A DNA stretch of 64,000 bases, from positions 12,028,001-12,092,000 of the forward strand of contig WHVY01000003.1 of the NCBI GenBank assembly GCA_022266195.1, given 5' to 3'. The position numbers and the translations under genes are program-made. Below the pieces are notes generated by a model. The model was given only the letters and a program-made list of their open reading frames with translations. It did no database searches and was not told where the DNA came from. The stretch is from Tetranychus cinnabarinus (Eukaryota > Arthropoda > Arachnida > Trombidiformes > Tetranychidae). Shown here piece by piece: positions 10,558 through 24,634 of this stretch; the stretch's first letter is position 1; every line of letters begins with the position of its first letter.

Positions 10558-13500
10558 ATGAATTCGTCAATTAATCTTTCGTTCATTTCTCTTTTATTTA
10601 TTTTAACTGTCCCAATAGCCATCTACTGTAACCAGACATCAGTGAAGTCTACTGGAGATACCTATGTCCTGGGTGTTGGAATCGCTGATGTTACTGGACC
10701 TGCCGCTGAGGTTAATATGATGGGTTATGCCAAGTTGGGCCAAGATTCAGGTGGAATTCATTTTCGTCTTTTCTCGCGAGCTTTCATAGTCGAAGATACC
10801 TCAGGTAATCGAGTAGTTTTTGTGTCCGCTGATATCTGCATGGTTGATCAAGCAGTTAAAACACAAGTTGTTGCTCGATTACAAGAAAAATATGGAGATC
10901 TGTATACAACCGAAAATGTTCTCATCTCGGGTACTCATACTCATTCTGGACCAGGTGGTCACCTGCAATATTTACTCTACACGATTACCGCACAAGGTTT
11001 CAACTGGCAATCATTTAATGTTATTGTGGATGGTATCGTTCGTAGTATCCAAAGAGCACACTCTTGTATAAGAAAAGGACACATTTATTATAATAAAGGA
11101 ATGCTCGTCGACGCCTCTATCAACAGATCACCTTCTGCTTATCTTAACAACAGTGCCGAAGAGCGTAGTAAATATCAATATGATACTGACAAGGAAATGC
11201 ATTTGCTAAAATTTGTGGATACCAAAGACCGACCTCTAGGATTGATAACTTGGTTTGCTGTTCATCCAACATCCATGAATAATACTAACAGTCTTATATC
11301 CGGTGATAATAAAGGTTATGCATCTTTACTTACCGAATCACACATCAACAATGCTATGAATGCAAGTGAAATTAATTTACCTGGACATGGGCCATTTGTA
11401 GCAGCTTTTGCCGCAACAAATTTAGGTGATGTGTCTCCTAATATTAAAGGACCTCATTGTGCTGATACCGGTCTTCCTTGTGATATTCAAACTTCGACTT
11501 GTGGAGGTAAAAATGGTAATTGTTTCGCTATAGGGCCAGGGAAAGATATGTTTGAATCGACTAAAATTATTGGAGAAAGACAATATGCAAAGGCAATTGA
11601 GTTATTTGAAGGAGCTACTGAACCAGTCTCTGGACCTGTAAAATTTGTACATCAACATGTTGATATGACTTCCATTGAAATTGAAATGCCTGATGGTAAA
11701 ATCGCTCGAACCTGTAAACCAGCAATGGGTTACAGTTTTGCTGCAGGAACTGTTGATGGTCCCGGCGCATTTGATTTTAAACAAGGTACAACTACATCAA
11801 ATCTCTTCTGGAATTTAGTTAGAGACTTCATCAGTAAACCAAGCCAAGATTTGATTGATTGTCAAGCACCTAAACCTATTCTTCTTGCCACGGGTCAAAT
11901 GAACTTCCCTTACCCATGGCAGCCAACAATCGTGCCTCTTCAAATTCTTCAAATTGGTAATATCGTTCTTACCGGAGCTCCTGGTGAGTTTACCACAATG
12001 TCAGGACGACGATTGCGATCAATGATTGGTAAAATAATGAGCCAGTCGAATGGTAACATTATTCGTGATGATGAAAACAAAACCAGGTAAAAGGAATTTG
12101 CCATTTATTCTAAAATTCATTAGCATTATCATTAGTATTATTACTGGTATCATTATTGTCATTCACATTACAGCCTTTTCGCGCGCACCTTCTGTTTTCG
12201 TTTATCAGCGTAATCTATATCAGTTGTGATTTTGTTTATTCATTTATTTAATATTAGCAGTATCTGGTTCGATCTGATGGTATGGTGTGATATGATAGAG
12301 GTATGCCTTTGATTTAGTTATGGTAATGACAGTAGTAATAATTTAAAGAATGATGATTTTGATGATTGAGTAATAGGAGGAGATAACTTTGCTACCTTTA
12401 TCCTAACTTTTAACATTCAGCCTAGCCATTGACCTCAAATATAGTCGGAAGTAACAATTTGATTGTACCGGTTATTTCATCTGGATCACCATCACTCTCT
12501 TGGATATCATTATGCAGGCACCAGTTTGATGATGATGATCATTACCACTAGTTTGAAAGTGATGTTTCATTAAAGTTAGAAAGTTATGAAAAGGAATGAC
12601 AAAAAATTAACAAAAAGTGAAGCAAGAATGTGAAAGGGAAAATAATTAGATTCATTGAAATGTTAATTGTGTTTTTCCATCTATTGCTCTTGATATTATA
12701 ACTCACCTAGTTTTAGATAATCTAAATAATATGATGATCATTCTATGGGTTTAATGAGTTATAAATTATATCTTATCCTTTGTCTCCAAAACAATAGTCA
12801 AGTTTATTAAGAATTTGATCGTTTCTCTTTTTCTGTTTTACTCATCTTCTTTGTTTCTTTGTTCAATTTCACCTAGTGAAGAAAAGATGACCTTTCGAAA
12901 CAATTAAATCAATGTTTCCATCTAATAATGTTTTGCTTGAAAGTTAAAAGTCGAAGCTTGATCATGATTAAAAATTACTTATAACAAATAGATTTAACAA
13001 GAATTGATGTTATGTAACCTCGAAATCAGCTTTGAAATCTTTTTAGACGATTAATAATTTAAGGATAATAATAATGCGGTAATAAAATAATAATAATGAT
13101 CCATAATTGTTTTGATCATTATGGTTTACGTCACCTTATAGAATAATAGAAACAAGTCCATTGTTTGATTATTATGGTTAAGCCATTCATCTACTATTTC
13201 ATTACTGTAATGATACATTCATATCATTTCAATAATATTTTGTCAAAAGTGTTTAATAGATGTTCAATGACTCAATCTATAGCAACGAAATTCAAATTGT
13301 CTGATAAAAATTCAATTTGATTACAAGGGGGACATAACTTACAATGTTAGATATAGTGCGCATAGAACGGATATAACACTTTAATATGGAAAAATGAATT
13401 TCATAGTTTATTTTTTTAACTTCACTATTCATCTCACTTTCCTTTCATAAATTACCTTGATTTAGTGTATCAATACAATGTAGATTAATGTCATTGAAAG

Positions 13501-14323
13501 CCCTTCAAACTCAATGAAAAATACAAAATCATTTCAAATCAAAATTATTTGTTAACACACAAACATTTTATCATTTAAAAAATAGACTTTCACTCTTTAT
13601 AATATTACAAACAATCATTTAACGAGATTTTGCGACAATTTTTCTTAATTAATCTTTTTTTTTATTTTATCTTTCAGAGTTCATGTGATTTTAGCCGGAC
13701 TTAGTAACGCATACTCATCCTATGTGGCCACATTTGAAGAATATCAAATCCAACGCTATGAAGGAGCCTCAACCATTTACGGTCCTCACACCTTAGATGC
13801 CTATCTCTTGAAATTTAGTGAATTGGCACAGCATTTGGTTAATGGTACAACACCTGAACCTGGTCCTGATCCACCCAATCTTCTCAATCGTCAAATCTCT
13901 CTTCGTCCAGGCGTTGTTTTCGATACGCCACCTCACTCCAAACATTTTGGCGACTGTATACTTCAACCAGAAGAAGAATACAAACCAGGATCAACAGTTG
14001 TTGTACGATTTATCAGTGGACATCCACGTAATGATCTGATGACCGAAAAAAGTTTCCTTACTGTGGAAAGATTAATCGATGAGAAAAACGGAACTTATCA
14101 AGTAATAAGTACTGATTCAAGTTTGGATACAAAATTCTTTTGGAAACGAACTAACATTATTTTAGGACATTCTGAGGCCATCATTTCATGGGAGATTCCA
14201 TTAGATACCAAACCTGGTCTTTACCGTATAAGACATTTTGGGGCTTCCAAAAACTTTTTACAAAGTATCAAATCTTATTCTGGTCAAACAAATCTTTTTA
14301 AGGTTATTGGTAACAGCTCTTGA
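10558..14323 (+). CDS. Neutral ceramidase
   Basis: Exon 1 10558-12086 and exon 2 13678-14323 (phase 2, intron about 1.6 kb) give 724 aa, normal for the neutral/alkaline ceramidase family (Pfam Ceramidase_alk plus C-terminal Ig-like domain). A signal peptide spans about residues 1-22 (LSFISLLFILTVPIAIYC). The zinc-site motif GTHTHSGPGGH (H127, H129, H135) and the active-site motif INRSPSAY (Ser near 191) are intact. The C-terminal exon carries the second domain (VTV.RFISGHPRND region). Reaction: hydrolysis of ceramide to sphingosine and fatty acid, at the cell surface or secreted. Several Asn-x-Ser/Thr sites suit a secreted glycoprotein. Only one intron is used, unlike the split vertebrate genes. 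Confidence 0.96.
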
Positions 14324-17317
14324 ATCTATTACTATTATTATTAATTAAGGTATAATAATTATACTGGAAAAGTTATTAATTTTTGTTAGCATGCGTTAAA
14401 AATATTTATATATATATACATATAATATTTGAACGGTGGTGACCATCCAATCGTGCATAAAATTTGCAAAATTCAAACCTTGTCATCCCTTAAACGAAAA
14501 AAAATCAACATCTATTCGTGTAATTAGACTGTTTTTCAAACCATTATTCTTGTTAACCTACTCTTTACCCTTTTCCTTGCCTTTTACTCTCCTTCCTTCC
14601 AATCTTATATTCAGAATATAATATTTGATATGGTTTTTGTCAGCTGAAACTTTATATCAGATGAAAATTTACCGAAACAAAAAAAACTCAAAGTAAATTT
14701 AGACGATGATAAAAATCAAGTGTTGATCCTTTATTTCATTGCCTTGAAAATTTTTAATTATATTCAAACATCGGACAGGTTAACTTAACAAATATTTAAA
14801 AGTAAATATTATTTGGTAAGTAGGTCAACTGATTACCAACTAATAATACTGATTACATGGTTATTTAAATCAGGGTTAATTCAATTGTTATTGCTATTCA
14901 ATCAGGATAAAATTAGAGTCAGTTGATTGAGCAAAAAATCAACATGAGCATGGTAATTATCAACAGTACATAAAAGTGTTGAAGCATCTGTTTTTGTTTT
15001 TATCAAATTATCCGGCTTTTAACTTGTTGATCAAATTATCCTTCAATATTTACCTTTAAAGTCATCCACGTTATCTTCATCATCTGATTCCTCTTCTTCT
15101 CATTGCTACCGGAACATGGCATCATTTCACTCCTTCTTTTCTCGGGAACAGACCAGGAAATAAAATCGGATTCGGAGCAGATCATTTCATGAGCAAGGAA
15201 AAAGATTATACCAAAAAGAAGAAGTTGTTTAGTCCGTTAATTTGTTATGAAGTTTGCTGCTGAAAAGAGGGGAAGAAAGATGATGATGATGATTGAAGAG
15301 GAGGATTGTATTAGCTGCTCAAGGCTTGAGTTAAATGATTAGAAAGTCTGTATCAATGAAGGGATCTGACGGGATTGATCCTCACAACGGGTTAACATCT
15401 TTTTTTAAACTCTTTGCTTTCTTCACTTGACTTTTTCAACATCCAAATCAACTGATCATCTTTCCTTGATTAAGTCAATAACGTGGATAACCGAGAAGAA
15501 CCTTGGCCTTGAATGTGAAGGGTAAAGTTTATTCAGAATGATTGGAACTTGATAATTCTGGCAAAAAAGGAGAGAAACAACTTTAGATAATCATGAAATA
15601 AGAGAGAATGATATTGAAATTAAAAGTGAAAAAGTTAAGGAAAACTTGCCTTGATTGTTGATCAACTTACACGAGGAATATTTCTCAGTGAATTCTCATC
15701 ACCTTAGGCAAAATTAAATTACATCTTATAACTTCAACAATTAATGTTGATCCTTATGAGGCAGAATGCTTGGCTTTTACTTGAAAACATATCAAGCCCA
15801 GGCTATTAACTCTCTAATTTGTTGCATTGTATTACAGCTTCTATCATTGGAAATGAATTTATGAGCTAATGTTTTTAATGTTTATAAACATTTCACTTTC
15901 ATCAAATTTATGATGAAAACAAGACCATCAGAACTTATATTTCAAGGTTGACTGAACCAAATTAGGGGAAAATGTATTTTCATGGGAATTTCAAATTATT
16001 ATTTTTAAAGTCATCATTGTCATAGGCTCTAGGATCAACAATTTGTTTTCATGAGAGTTTAACCTCGAAACAATCGGAAACAGCTGAGCATTCAAGGATG
16101 AGAAGACAAATATTAGTAATTAAAATCAATTAAGTCTCATAATTAACATGAATACATGTATGAATGACAAGACATTGACATACTGTAAATGATAAACCGT
16201 CGTGTTACAAACTATTATCAAGTCGACATCTCCAAGGAAGGTAATCATTAAGAAACAATAAAAGATATTTGAAATATTAACATGGTTAAGTCATGATAAG
16301 ACAAAGCAAGTTTGAAAAAAAGTAAAATTAAAAAATCATTGTCACAGTCAATTTTTAGCATCATTAATATCACAGACAATTGTGAATTAATTGTGAGTTA
16401 ATGTGATAAAAATCTTGCAAAGTTTACGAATATTTTCGTTTAACAAGATTACAATACTCAGGATTTGATATCCAAACAGAAAGCTAAACTGAGTTGAATT
16501 AGTTTAGGTTAATCTTTTGGTAGACTTTATTGGTTTGCCGAAAATATATCAGCTGTTAAATAATTTTTAGCAGATTTCATGAGTTTTCTGATTGATTTCT
16601 TATGGAAGTAAATTGAATTGAACTAATAATCTACGAAATAGAGATGATACTTCCTGAGACAAGTTACTACCTATTTCTACAGGGAAAATGAATGCATGGT
16701 GATTGTAATTTTAAAAAACAAAAAATAGAGAACTGTACGATTCAATTAAATTACTAGATACACCGAGTATTAAAGGTAACACTTAAGCACTTGTTAGCTG
16801 AATTCATAGAACCCAGTTAGATTGAAACTTGTTTCATGTTTTAATGTATCTGGCGCCATCTTTCATGTTAAAACTTGTTCTCCTGATAATCAAAACAAAG
16901 CTCATAATTCTAACCAATCAATCTTAAATAATTAACTTAATTTACCTCTTTGCCGCACTCCAATACAATCTTAAGATAGGCTGATGTCCTCACAGAGGTA
17001 AATTACCAATGAAATCCTTTGTAATGAGCATTTTAACAGACAAACTTATAATAATGTAGCTTGCAAATAATGATTTAAATAATAATGAAATCCTAGATTT
17101 TACCTTAAAAATAAATTGAATTGAAGCTATACGTGTTTCTGAACATAATTCAAATTTTACCCTCATGGTTAAGTGCATTTAATAATTTATTGTGATTATT
17201 GCAACTGGAATTTTAAATTTTCGCGCAGTTGGTTTTCACCCAGCTGATTCTTCTTTCTTTACCTTTTACCTCCTTTGTTTTCATTTCTCAGTCAAACCAA
17301 TTTTTTATGGAATTAAA
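14324..17317. other. Large intergenic region ceramidase to MED18
   Basis: About 3 kb without a supported exon. It includes the ceramidase 3' UTR, a short TA-rich run near 14400-14430, and a GATGAT-rich patch near 15280. A GCGCCATCT motif at 16853-16861 lies about 460 nt upstream of the MED18 ATG. No tRNA, transposon ends or long repeat recognised. Confidence 0.45.
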
Positions 17318-18028
17318 ATGACATCCAATCCTAAGTTAATTCCTCAACAGGAATATATTTTACAGGGAAGCATTAATGACTCTGCTGTTGAAATGCTTCT
17401 TCATCGACTTCAAGGTTTATGTGATAATGCCGATGATCCTACAGAGACTTTTCTCGATCGTGAATATATCTACTCTATAAGTGAGTTTTGTTCATTATTA
17501 AGGGTTTAACTAATTTTGAACCACTTTATCTAATTATCTTTTTTCCTCTTTTTTACAGAAAATCCCTCCGGTCAGGCGGTAATGTTGCGAGTACGTCAGG
17601 ACCTTGAACGTAAAGATTATCCATGGCATCTGAGATACTTGGGTCAACCTGAAATTGGTGATAAGACTAGAGCAACATTGGTACGATCCTGTATTGATGT
17701 AGCCTGTTCTAATAATGTCTGTAAATTTCTAACCGAGATGGGTTTTAAAAAAGATTATGAATTTTACAGTAAGGGTTATATGTTCAAGAAAGGTAGACTC
17801 AAGGTAATTGTGGCAAAAATATTCCATGTTCCAACTTCAGAGGTAGGTCAGCAACAGCCAGTTTTTGCTGATAGTAATGTTCAAACAGTCACTCAATCTT
17901 ACTTGGTTGAGGTTAGCATTGTTGCTCCGTCTGGATCTGATCCACTAGCTGATGAGATTAAACAATTTGCAGATCAACTCAAACCACTTGTAAATCTGGA
18001 GAAAATTGACCCACGAAGATTGGCATAA
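17318..18028 (+). CDS. MED18: Mediator complex subunit 18
   Basis: Exons 17318-17480 and 17559-18028 (phase 1, 78-nt intron) encode 210 aa, matching the roughly 210-residue animal Med18. Characteristic pieces are EYILQGSI, LLHRLQGLCDN, an RVRQDLERKDYPWHLRYLGQ core, LTEMGFKKDYEFYSKGYMF and LVEVSIVAPSG. Known role: head-module subunit that pairs with Med20 and contacts RNA polymerase II in the nucleus. I chose the ATG at 17318 because it precedes the first conserved residues; an in-frame stretch upstream of it is open but looks like leader sequence. Confidence 0.95.
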
Positions 18029-19049
18029 GGAGGCGAAAAAATTTATTTATTCTGTTAAAAAAAGCCAGAAGTTGTAAAAAAATCCTTTCAACTTACTACA
18101 TCATGTTTATGATATGTTGTAAAGTGAAGATAGACGTAAGATGGATGAATAATAATCTTATTACGCACTTGTGTGAAATTCATTTAATTTAGCAACCTGT
18201 TTGATCTTATTTCAATTTAGATTCTGAATTGATTTCAATGATTGTTCTCGCTTTCATTCAACATTAAAAAGGTTTCGTGTAAAGTATAACATACCAAAAG
18301 TTACAAAAAAGAGATTCACAAAGGTATTGACACATAAAAATAGGAAATCATTAAAAGTCGTTGGATAATTTCAATTATCTATTAAATTTAAAGAAATCAG
18401 ATGAAAATTTGACGAGAGAGGTAAAGAGAGAGGAGGACGATGAATAATACAAAGTTGTACAAAAAGCGGATTTACTTTCGCACATGAGAAAATATGGAGG
18501 TGTAAAGTAAAAAGGAAGACTTTTTAAAGTTACTTTTTGTTCTTTCATTTAAGCGTTGATCTTGATGTGGAAGGTAAAAAATTTGCGATGAAATAAATTG
18601 TTTTGTTTGATGAGTCTTTGTTAAGTCGAAGTGGATGGTATAAGATAATCTTAAGCATGAAACAGCGAGCAAAAAAAGTTGTTCAAACGGCAGTTGGTAC
18701 TTTCTTGAGTCTTGCTCTGATGGTCGTGGTGAAATATGGACGAGTCGAATAATGATAGATTTAAAAAAATCCAGGATCTTTTACCAACACACAGACCCTT
18801 TGCTAGGTGTTTGTGAGTAGCTGTTGACATAATTCTTGTTTCAAAGGTAAAAGACAAGTGTAGAAGAAAAGAAATATTTACAATAAAATAGACGAAATGA
18901 GAGGGGAATGTGATGATGATAGAGTAATGTAAAGTACATTATTCCATGCTTTTTAAATCATGATGATGCGGCTATGGTTATAAGGAATAATCCCATGTCT
19001 AGGTTAGTTATCTTTGTGCCAAATTATTATAAGATATAATTTCTATTAA
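18029..19049. other. Convergent 3' region MED18 / Src kinase
   Basis: Holds the 3' UTRs of two genes pointing at each other. Short ATG frames on the minus strand (18472-18857) overlap each other without splice support and are treated as noncoding. Confidence 0.5.
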
Positions 19050-21602
19050 CTAAAATTCTTCAGCATCCCTGTAACTGGGCTCAGTTGATACAAAAAAGTC
19101 ATCGAAGAAGCCATAAAGGAATTCAAAAGTTGGTCGTTTTTCAGGCTCAGGATCCCAACACTGCAGCATAATACTGTAAACAGATTCTGGACACTCGCAG
19201 TTGGTTGGCCTTGGCATTCGATAGCCCCTTTCAACTTGCTCGATGACTTCTCTGTTATGCATACCTGTTGTGAAAGAGAAAAGACAAAAGAAAATAATAA
19301 ATTAAAAATTCAATAAAAAGAAGAAAAGTGATTGGTTAAGATTAAATGAACTCAATGAGCTCAATGAACCACAAAAATTCGAGCTTGATGAGCAAAAGGA
19401 AATGATAGAAAAACAAGAAGAGAATTAAGTTCAGCGAGGTGATGAGTAAGGCGAATCATAACCATGACTCTTGCAATTAGATGAAGATGAAGAATGTTTT
19501 TCTTCCTGTCAGCGTTAACAAATCTTATAAATCACTTTCAGACAGATTTCAATTATCACAATGCAATCAATAGCTAACGCAATAAAATAATAAAAGAATT
19601 AACAGAAGCAAGTAATTAAATTGTATACAATACTTACCAGGATATGGTACTTGTCCGTGAGTTATAAGTTCGTACAGAAGTATACCGTAAGACCAAACAT
19701 CTGATTTAATCGAAAATTTACCGTACAGTGCAGCTTCGGGAGCCGTCCATTTAATTGGAAACTTGGCTCCTTGTCGCGCAGTATATTCTGAATCTTCTAT
19801 TACCCTTGCTAATCCGAAATCAGCTACTTTAACAAGTTTATTTTTTCCAACAAGGATATTGCGAGCAGCAAGATCACGATGGATAAGCTTTTGATTTTCT
19901 AAGTAGGCCATGCCACTTGCGATTTGAGCTCCCATGTCCAAGAGATCAGGTAATTTAAGATTCTTGCCTTCCCTATTGTTCCTAAGATAATCTAATAAAC
20001 TCCCGTTGCACATAAATTCAGTTACAATGAGCAGAGGTTCTTCTTGAGAACAGACACCATAAAGTGGGACTAATTTTTCATGCCTACACTTTCTCATGAT
20101 GGCAGCTTCTTCGAGAAAAGCTTGAGGAGACATCGTCCCAGATTTAAGAGTTTTGATGGCGACTTCGGTGTGACCCTTGTAAAGACCATAATACACTTTA
20201 CCAAAGTTACCACCTCCAAGCTCTCGCAAAAATTCTAGATCTTTACGCTCGATTTCATCCTTTTTGTTCGGCCAATAGCTAGGTTTTGTTTTGGGACAAG
20301 GTTTAGTTAAAGCATGACATAATCCATTGGCTCCTTCTGAGTAATAATCAACCAAATCTTGTAGAGTAGGAAAGGTTTTACGTGTCGTTACAAAATAACC
20401 ACCGTTATCAAGAGTCTTGATCTTATAATGTTTTACATGGTCACCCTTTGATGCCTCCCAATCTCTGATGGATAGTGAGTAAGCACCAGCTGTTTGTTCA
20501 CTGTTTCTTATCAAAAATGTACCACGAGGTAAGTCACCAGCTAACATAAGCTTCTCTGCTTCACGACGTGATATTTTACCGAAGAACCATCTTAAAAAAA
20601 AGAAAACAAAACAATTAATTAGAACGATATTTTCTTATGGGTGGAAGAGTAAACAATCAAAGCAAATTTAAACAACTAAATCATTCAAAGAAATAATGCT
20701 TACAAATCTTTCATCAGAAAATAACCCAAAGTTCATATCAAATACAATAAGATATAACTTTATAAAGTATAGAATTCAACTGAGACAATAATAATGGAGG
20801 AAAGTTAGACAAACACAGAACTATAAGTTATCAATTGATCTTCAAAGTAAGTTCCGGATAATTATTAATCATATTTGATTAATTTTTACTATATATTAAC
20901 TGCAATAGATAAAGAATTGCTATCAGTTTTGCTGGCATAAAATGGAAAAATAATGAAAAGCAAAGCCAAAATAGGTAATCATTTTTTTGCTATAAAATTG
21001 AATGTATTGAAAAAAACAAATATATCAATAAAGATAAAGCCTTACTCTTCAGTTTCAATGGCCTCCGTTACAACATAATTTCTGGGTATATAACCTTTCT
21101 GGCTGGACACTTTATGCTTGGCTAACCACCAATCTGGATCACCATCGTCTAAAATAATTAAACGATCACCTTTACGAAAGCTCAGATCTCCTTCATCTTT
21201 GGCGTTGTAATTGTACAATGCAATGACTATCTGTTGGTTATTTGACCCGTGGGATCCATGAGAGCCACTGTGAGAGGCCAAATGATGGGATGGAGTTCTA
21301 ACGATTCCAGAATCATTTGAATTGGCACCTTTCATACATGTAACACCACCTCCAGCCCCACTCTGAGCACTACTCGTTGAATTAGAGTTAGTTATACCTT
21401 TACAGTTACCACCAACTCCGGTGAAAGGAGATCTATTATTGGGCATTGGATTCATTGAGTCAGCAAATCCGTCCAAATTAACACTGAAACCAGGATTTCC
21501 CATACGATGAGGATCCATGGTATGAATTGCATCTCTTTTGCATGTATTACCCATATTACCAGTTCTTTTCTCTGAGTTATCAGTCGAGAGGCAATTGCCC
21601 AT
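19050..21602 (-). CDS. Src42A: Src-family tyrosine kinase, Src42A-like
   Basis: Minus-strand exons 21602-21046, 20590-19638 and 19264-19050 (phases 2 and 1) give 574 aa. The start MGNCLS has the myristoylated Gly2 and a palmitoylatable Cys3. A Gly/Ser/Asn-rich unique region runs to about residue 120. SH3 follows at about 125-181 (ALYNYNAKDEGDLSF). SH2 runs from W187 with the phosphotyrosine arginine R214 in FLIRNSE. The kinase domain has GGGNFGKV (311-318), VAIK with K332, HRDLAARN with D415, DFG at 433 and activation-loop Tyr445. The C-tail STEPSYRDAEEF has Tyr568 placed like the Csk-inhibited tyrosine. The unique region is long for the family. Known roles: membrane-attached signalling from receptors and adhesion sites. 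The upstream in-frame codons have no ATG, which fixes the start. Confidence 0.95.
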
Positions 21603-24600
21603 TTTTTGGGTTAACCAACCCAAATGAAGAAGTCACTGTTTTTCCTTCGCTTTTGATGTAACTTATTAATCCAGGGTAAGCTGAAATGATAAATAATTAA
21701 TTAAAAGACTAATAAATAAAGTAAATCACTGTTAATTATATAAAAAATCTGATAAATTGGAGAGGAATTTGTGGCATCAAATTTACTAAAAACAACATCT
21801 CTCCCTACCTCTATTGCCTATCTCTTGTGAGAGAGCTAACCAGGGTGGGGTTTATCTTAATCATAGATAGATGGCGCCTATTAAAGTGAAGTAAATGAAT
21901 CTTGAATCCCTAAGGTGGCGCCTCGAAAGATACCTGAAAATCATTCTACCGGGATTCATGAGTATCGGCAACTCACGCTAGATACAACAGTATCAGTCTT
22001 GAAAAACAAACAATTACCTTTTTAGGGTACCTTAAAATTTACCTGTCTTTAGGAGGAGTTTAACTTCTGTCAGCTGATGACTTCAGCGATTTAACCAATC
22101 AGTTTGAATGATTGAAGAGCTTATTGTTTAGTTTTTAAAACTTACTGAAAATTATTATTACGAGATTGATTTTTTGTTAAAATAAATAATTTCAATAACG
22201 ATTTCAATAATATTCAAGACTTTCAATTGTAAATTCGTAGAATCGCTTTGGATGTTATCATTGCAACTCAATGTTTTAAAAATCTTATCGTTTGATACTT
22301 AAGTCAACTAAACGTCATCTTAATGCTGAATTGTACAATTGGTACAGTTTTCAAAAAGGTCAAAGTTACCTAAAATACCAGATAAAATGTGTAACTCTCA
22401 GGATCTAGAAAGTAAGTCGCTATAAAGTTTTATTCAAACTGACAAAGTTTTCTTTATTCAAATAATATCACACCTGTGTGTTCAAAGTTCTATCTGTTAT
22501 TTGTTAACTTATGTCAAGCAAATTAATTTTGAAACGATATTTCCAATTAAAATAGTCTTGACTTTTTGAAAGACTCAAAATTTTTAAAGGTCAATATAAT
22601 AACTTTGAATGATCAAGTGAATATTATTTTCCCACATGTTTAATAACTATCAAAGTTCAATTCTGTTCCAAGTTCTAATAATTTGATTTTTTTCTCTACA
22701 CGAATTTAGATCCATTAATTTTGAGCCAATTTCCTGCTGTCTACATCATACACCTCGGAAGTCAATAAATTCCGATAGAAGTAGCAACTTGATGAAAAGA
22801 AGGAAAATATGGAAGATGAAGATTCTCAAAAGAAATTACAAGTATTCATCGAAATGAGTTAAAGGATAAAAGAAGCTTCAAATCAAGTTGAAATCAATGT
22901 AAAAAATGGAAAAAAGTGAAGGAATAAAAGTTGAAAGGCACAAGAATTTAACTGAAGACGAGAAAAGAATTGAAAGGAAGAGCATCGCGAGAATAAAGGA
23001 AAATTCGACATCAAATGAAGGATGGAGATTGGAGAGGAAAAGACTATTCAAAGGAACCATAATCATTGAAAGAAGGGAATTTGATAAAATATCGAGTTTT
23101 TCAAGAAATAAACTGTTGAAAGACAATTGAATCTCAAATTGTCACTTCAAATTGAGATAACGATGGTGATGTTGGTACAAACATGTTAGACTCTACCTTT
23201 TCAGGAGTCAGTCTTTTCGCATTACTATCATTATTTATCCCCATTATTTGGTTATATTGCTTAGAGATACTGGATTTATTTACGTGTGGGAGGAAAAAAG
23301 ATGAAGTGGCAATGGTTGACATGAATACTTCTCAGTCAATGTTTATCATTCCTATTCAAGGGATTAGTGATTCCATTCATTGAGACATTTTCACTACTGA
23401 ATATGTTATATTTGCTGTTACAAAGCCCGAGGAAAGAAAGCAAAAGGAAGGAAAAGTCAAAATTACAAATAGTCAAAGGAAATATAATCACCTTGATTCA
23501 CTTAATCAGATTTCATCTCTTTCTAGCGAAACCATTGTCACAATATCGGGTTATTTGGATTGCTTGCTTCTCTCCTAATTTCACCATTTATCAATAAATT
23601 TTGGTGTGACATTCAAGTGTTATCAAGAAAACAAAATACAACAAGAGACACAAAATTGTTATCTATTTGAAAAGTTACACTTTTGCCTGATGTGACAACT
23701 TCAAAGACTGTTTATTACTGAAACTGAAAGATGACAAGAAAAAAAAACTGACGCTGATAAGTACATTTAACTCATCCAGTCAACTGTTCATTTCATTTGG
23801 TTCCATGTTATTTTGTATGCACATTCATTTTGATTGATTATAAAAGTTGATGATAATGGTGGATAATCATCTTTTTCTCATGCCTATCATGCATACATAT
23901 TTCAGATGGGGTTAAATTGTCAGTCTTAAGCAAACTTTTCATTTCATTTGTCTTCTCCTTCTTCTTCATTTCACATTTCATTTCATTTCTTCATTTGATT
24001 ATCACCATTATAGTTGATATAATGAGAGAAGAGAAAAAAAACGAAGAGAAGAAAATGGAAGATGTACAAGTTATTCATGAGAAAAACAGAATATCAGTTC
24101 TTTCATTATTACCTTTGAATGGTGTTGGTTTTTTTGTCCTAGCAAATTTAGCCTTATGTACACAGATAGACAATAGGAAGCTCGTAAAAAGATTGGAAAA
24201 GAGGATGAATCTGTTTGTTCCTTTCTCTACTCTTTCTCTTCATCATTTTCATCTTCTCATCATCTTTCAATGAAAATGGTAGAGTAAAGCAAATCCTTTT
24301 TATCGATTGACATCCACCATTTATCCTTTTCTCACTTCAGACACTTTCTCTCACTCACTCTCTCTGGTTACATTTCGCCAATGATATTTTATCCTGAGCA
24401 ATCAACAGAATACTTGTATAATTCAGTCAGCAATAGGCACCACATCATCCTTTCAACATCACTCTCATCTTGATATTCATTTTTCATGCTATTCTCCCAC
24501 CAAGAATCCACCTTCGACAAAGATTTTCATTCCCTTTCTTAACCATTTTATTTTTTAACTTATTACATTCATCACCAAACCCAAATCAAATTTTATTTGT

Positions 24601-24634
24601 GCAACACCAAAAGTGAAATAATTCAATCAAAGGA
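21603..24634. promoter_or_regulatory. Divergent intergenic region Src / evectin
   Basis: About 3 kb between head-to-head genes. Two GGCGCC-containing motifs lie close to the Src start: AGATGGCGCC at 21869-21878 and AGGTGGCGCC at 21913-21922, 267 and 311 nt upstream of its ATG. A purine-rich stretch (about 22790-23125) and two small ATG frames (22906-23130 and 23183-23383) lie in the middle; see findings. No RNA gene or transposon recognised. Confidence 0.45.

Noticed and set aside
22387..22415. Alternative first exon for the evectin gene (short ATG frame ending in GTAAGT)
   Set aside because: Its phase fits, but the residues do not restore the PH-domain start, whereas the exon at 24635-24674 does.
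23917..24273. 118-codon plus-strand frame with a hydrophobic start
   Set aside because: It begins at TTG, is composed of pyrimidine- then purine-rich low-complexity sequence and has no family resemblance.
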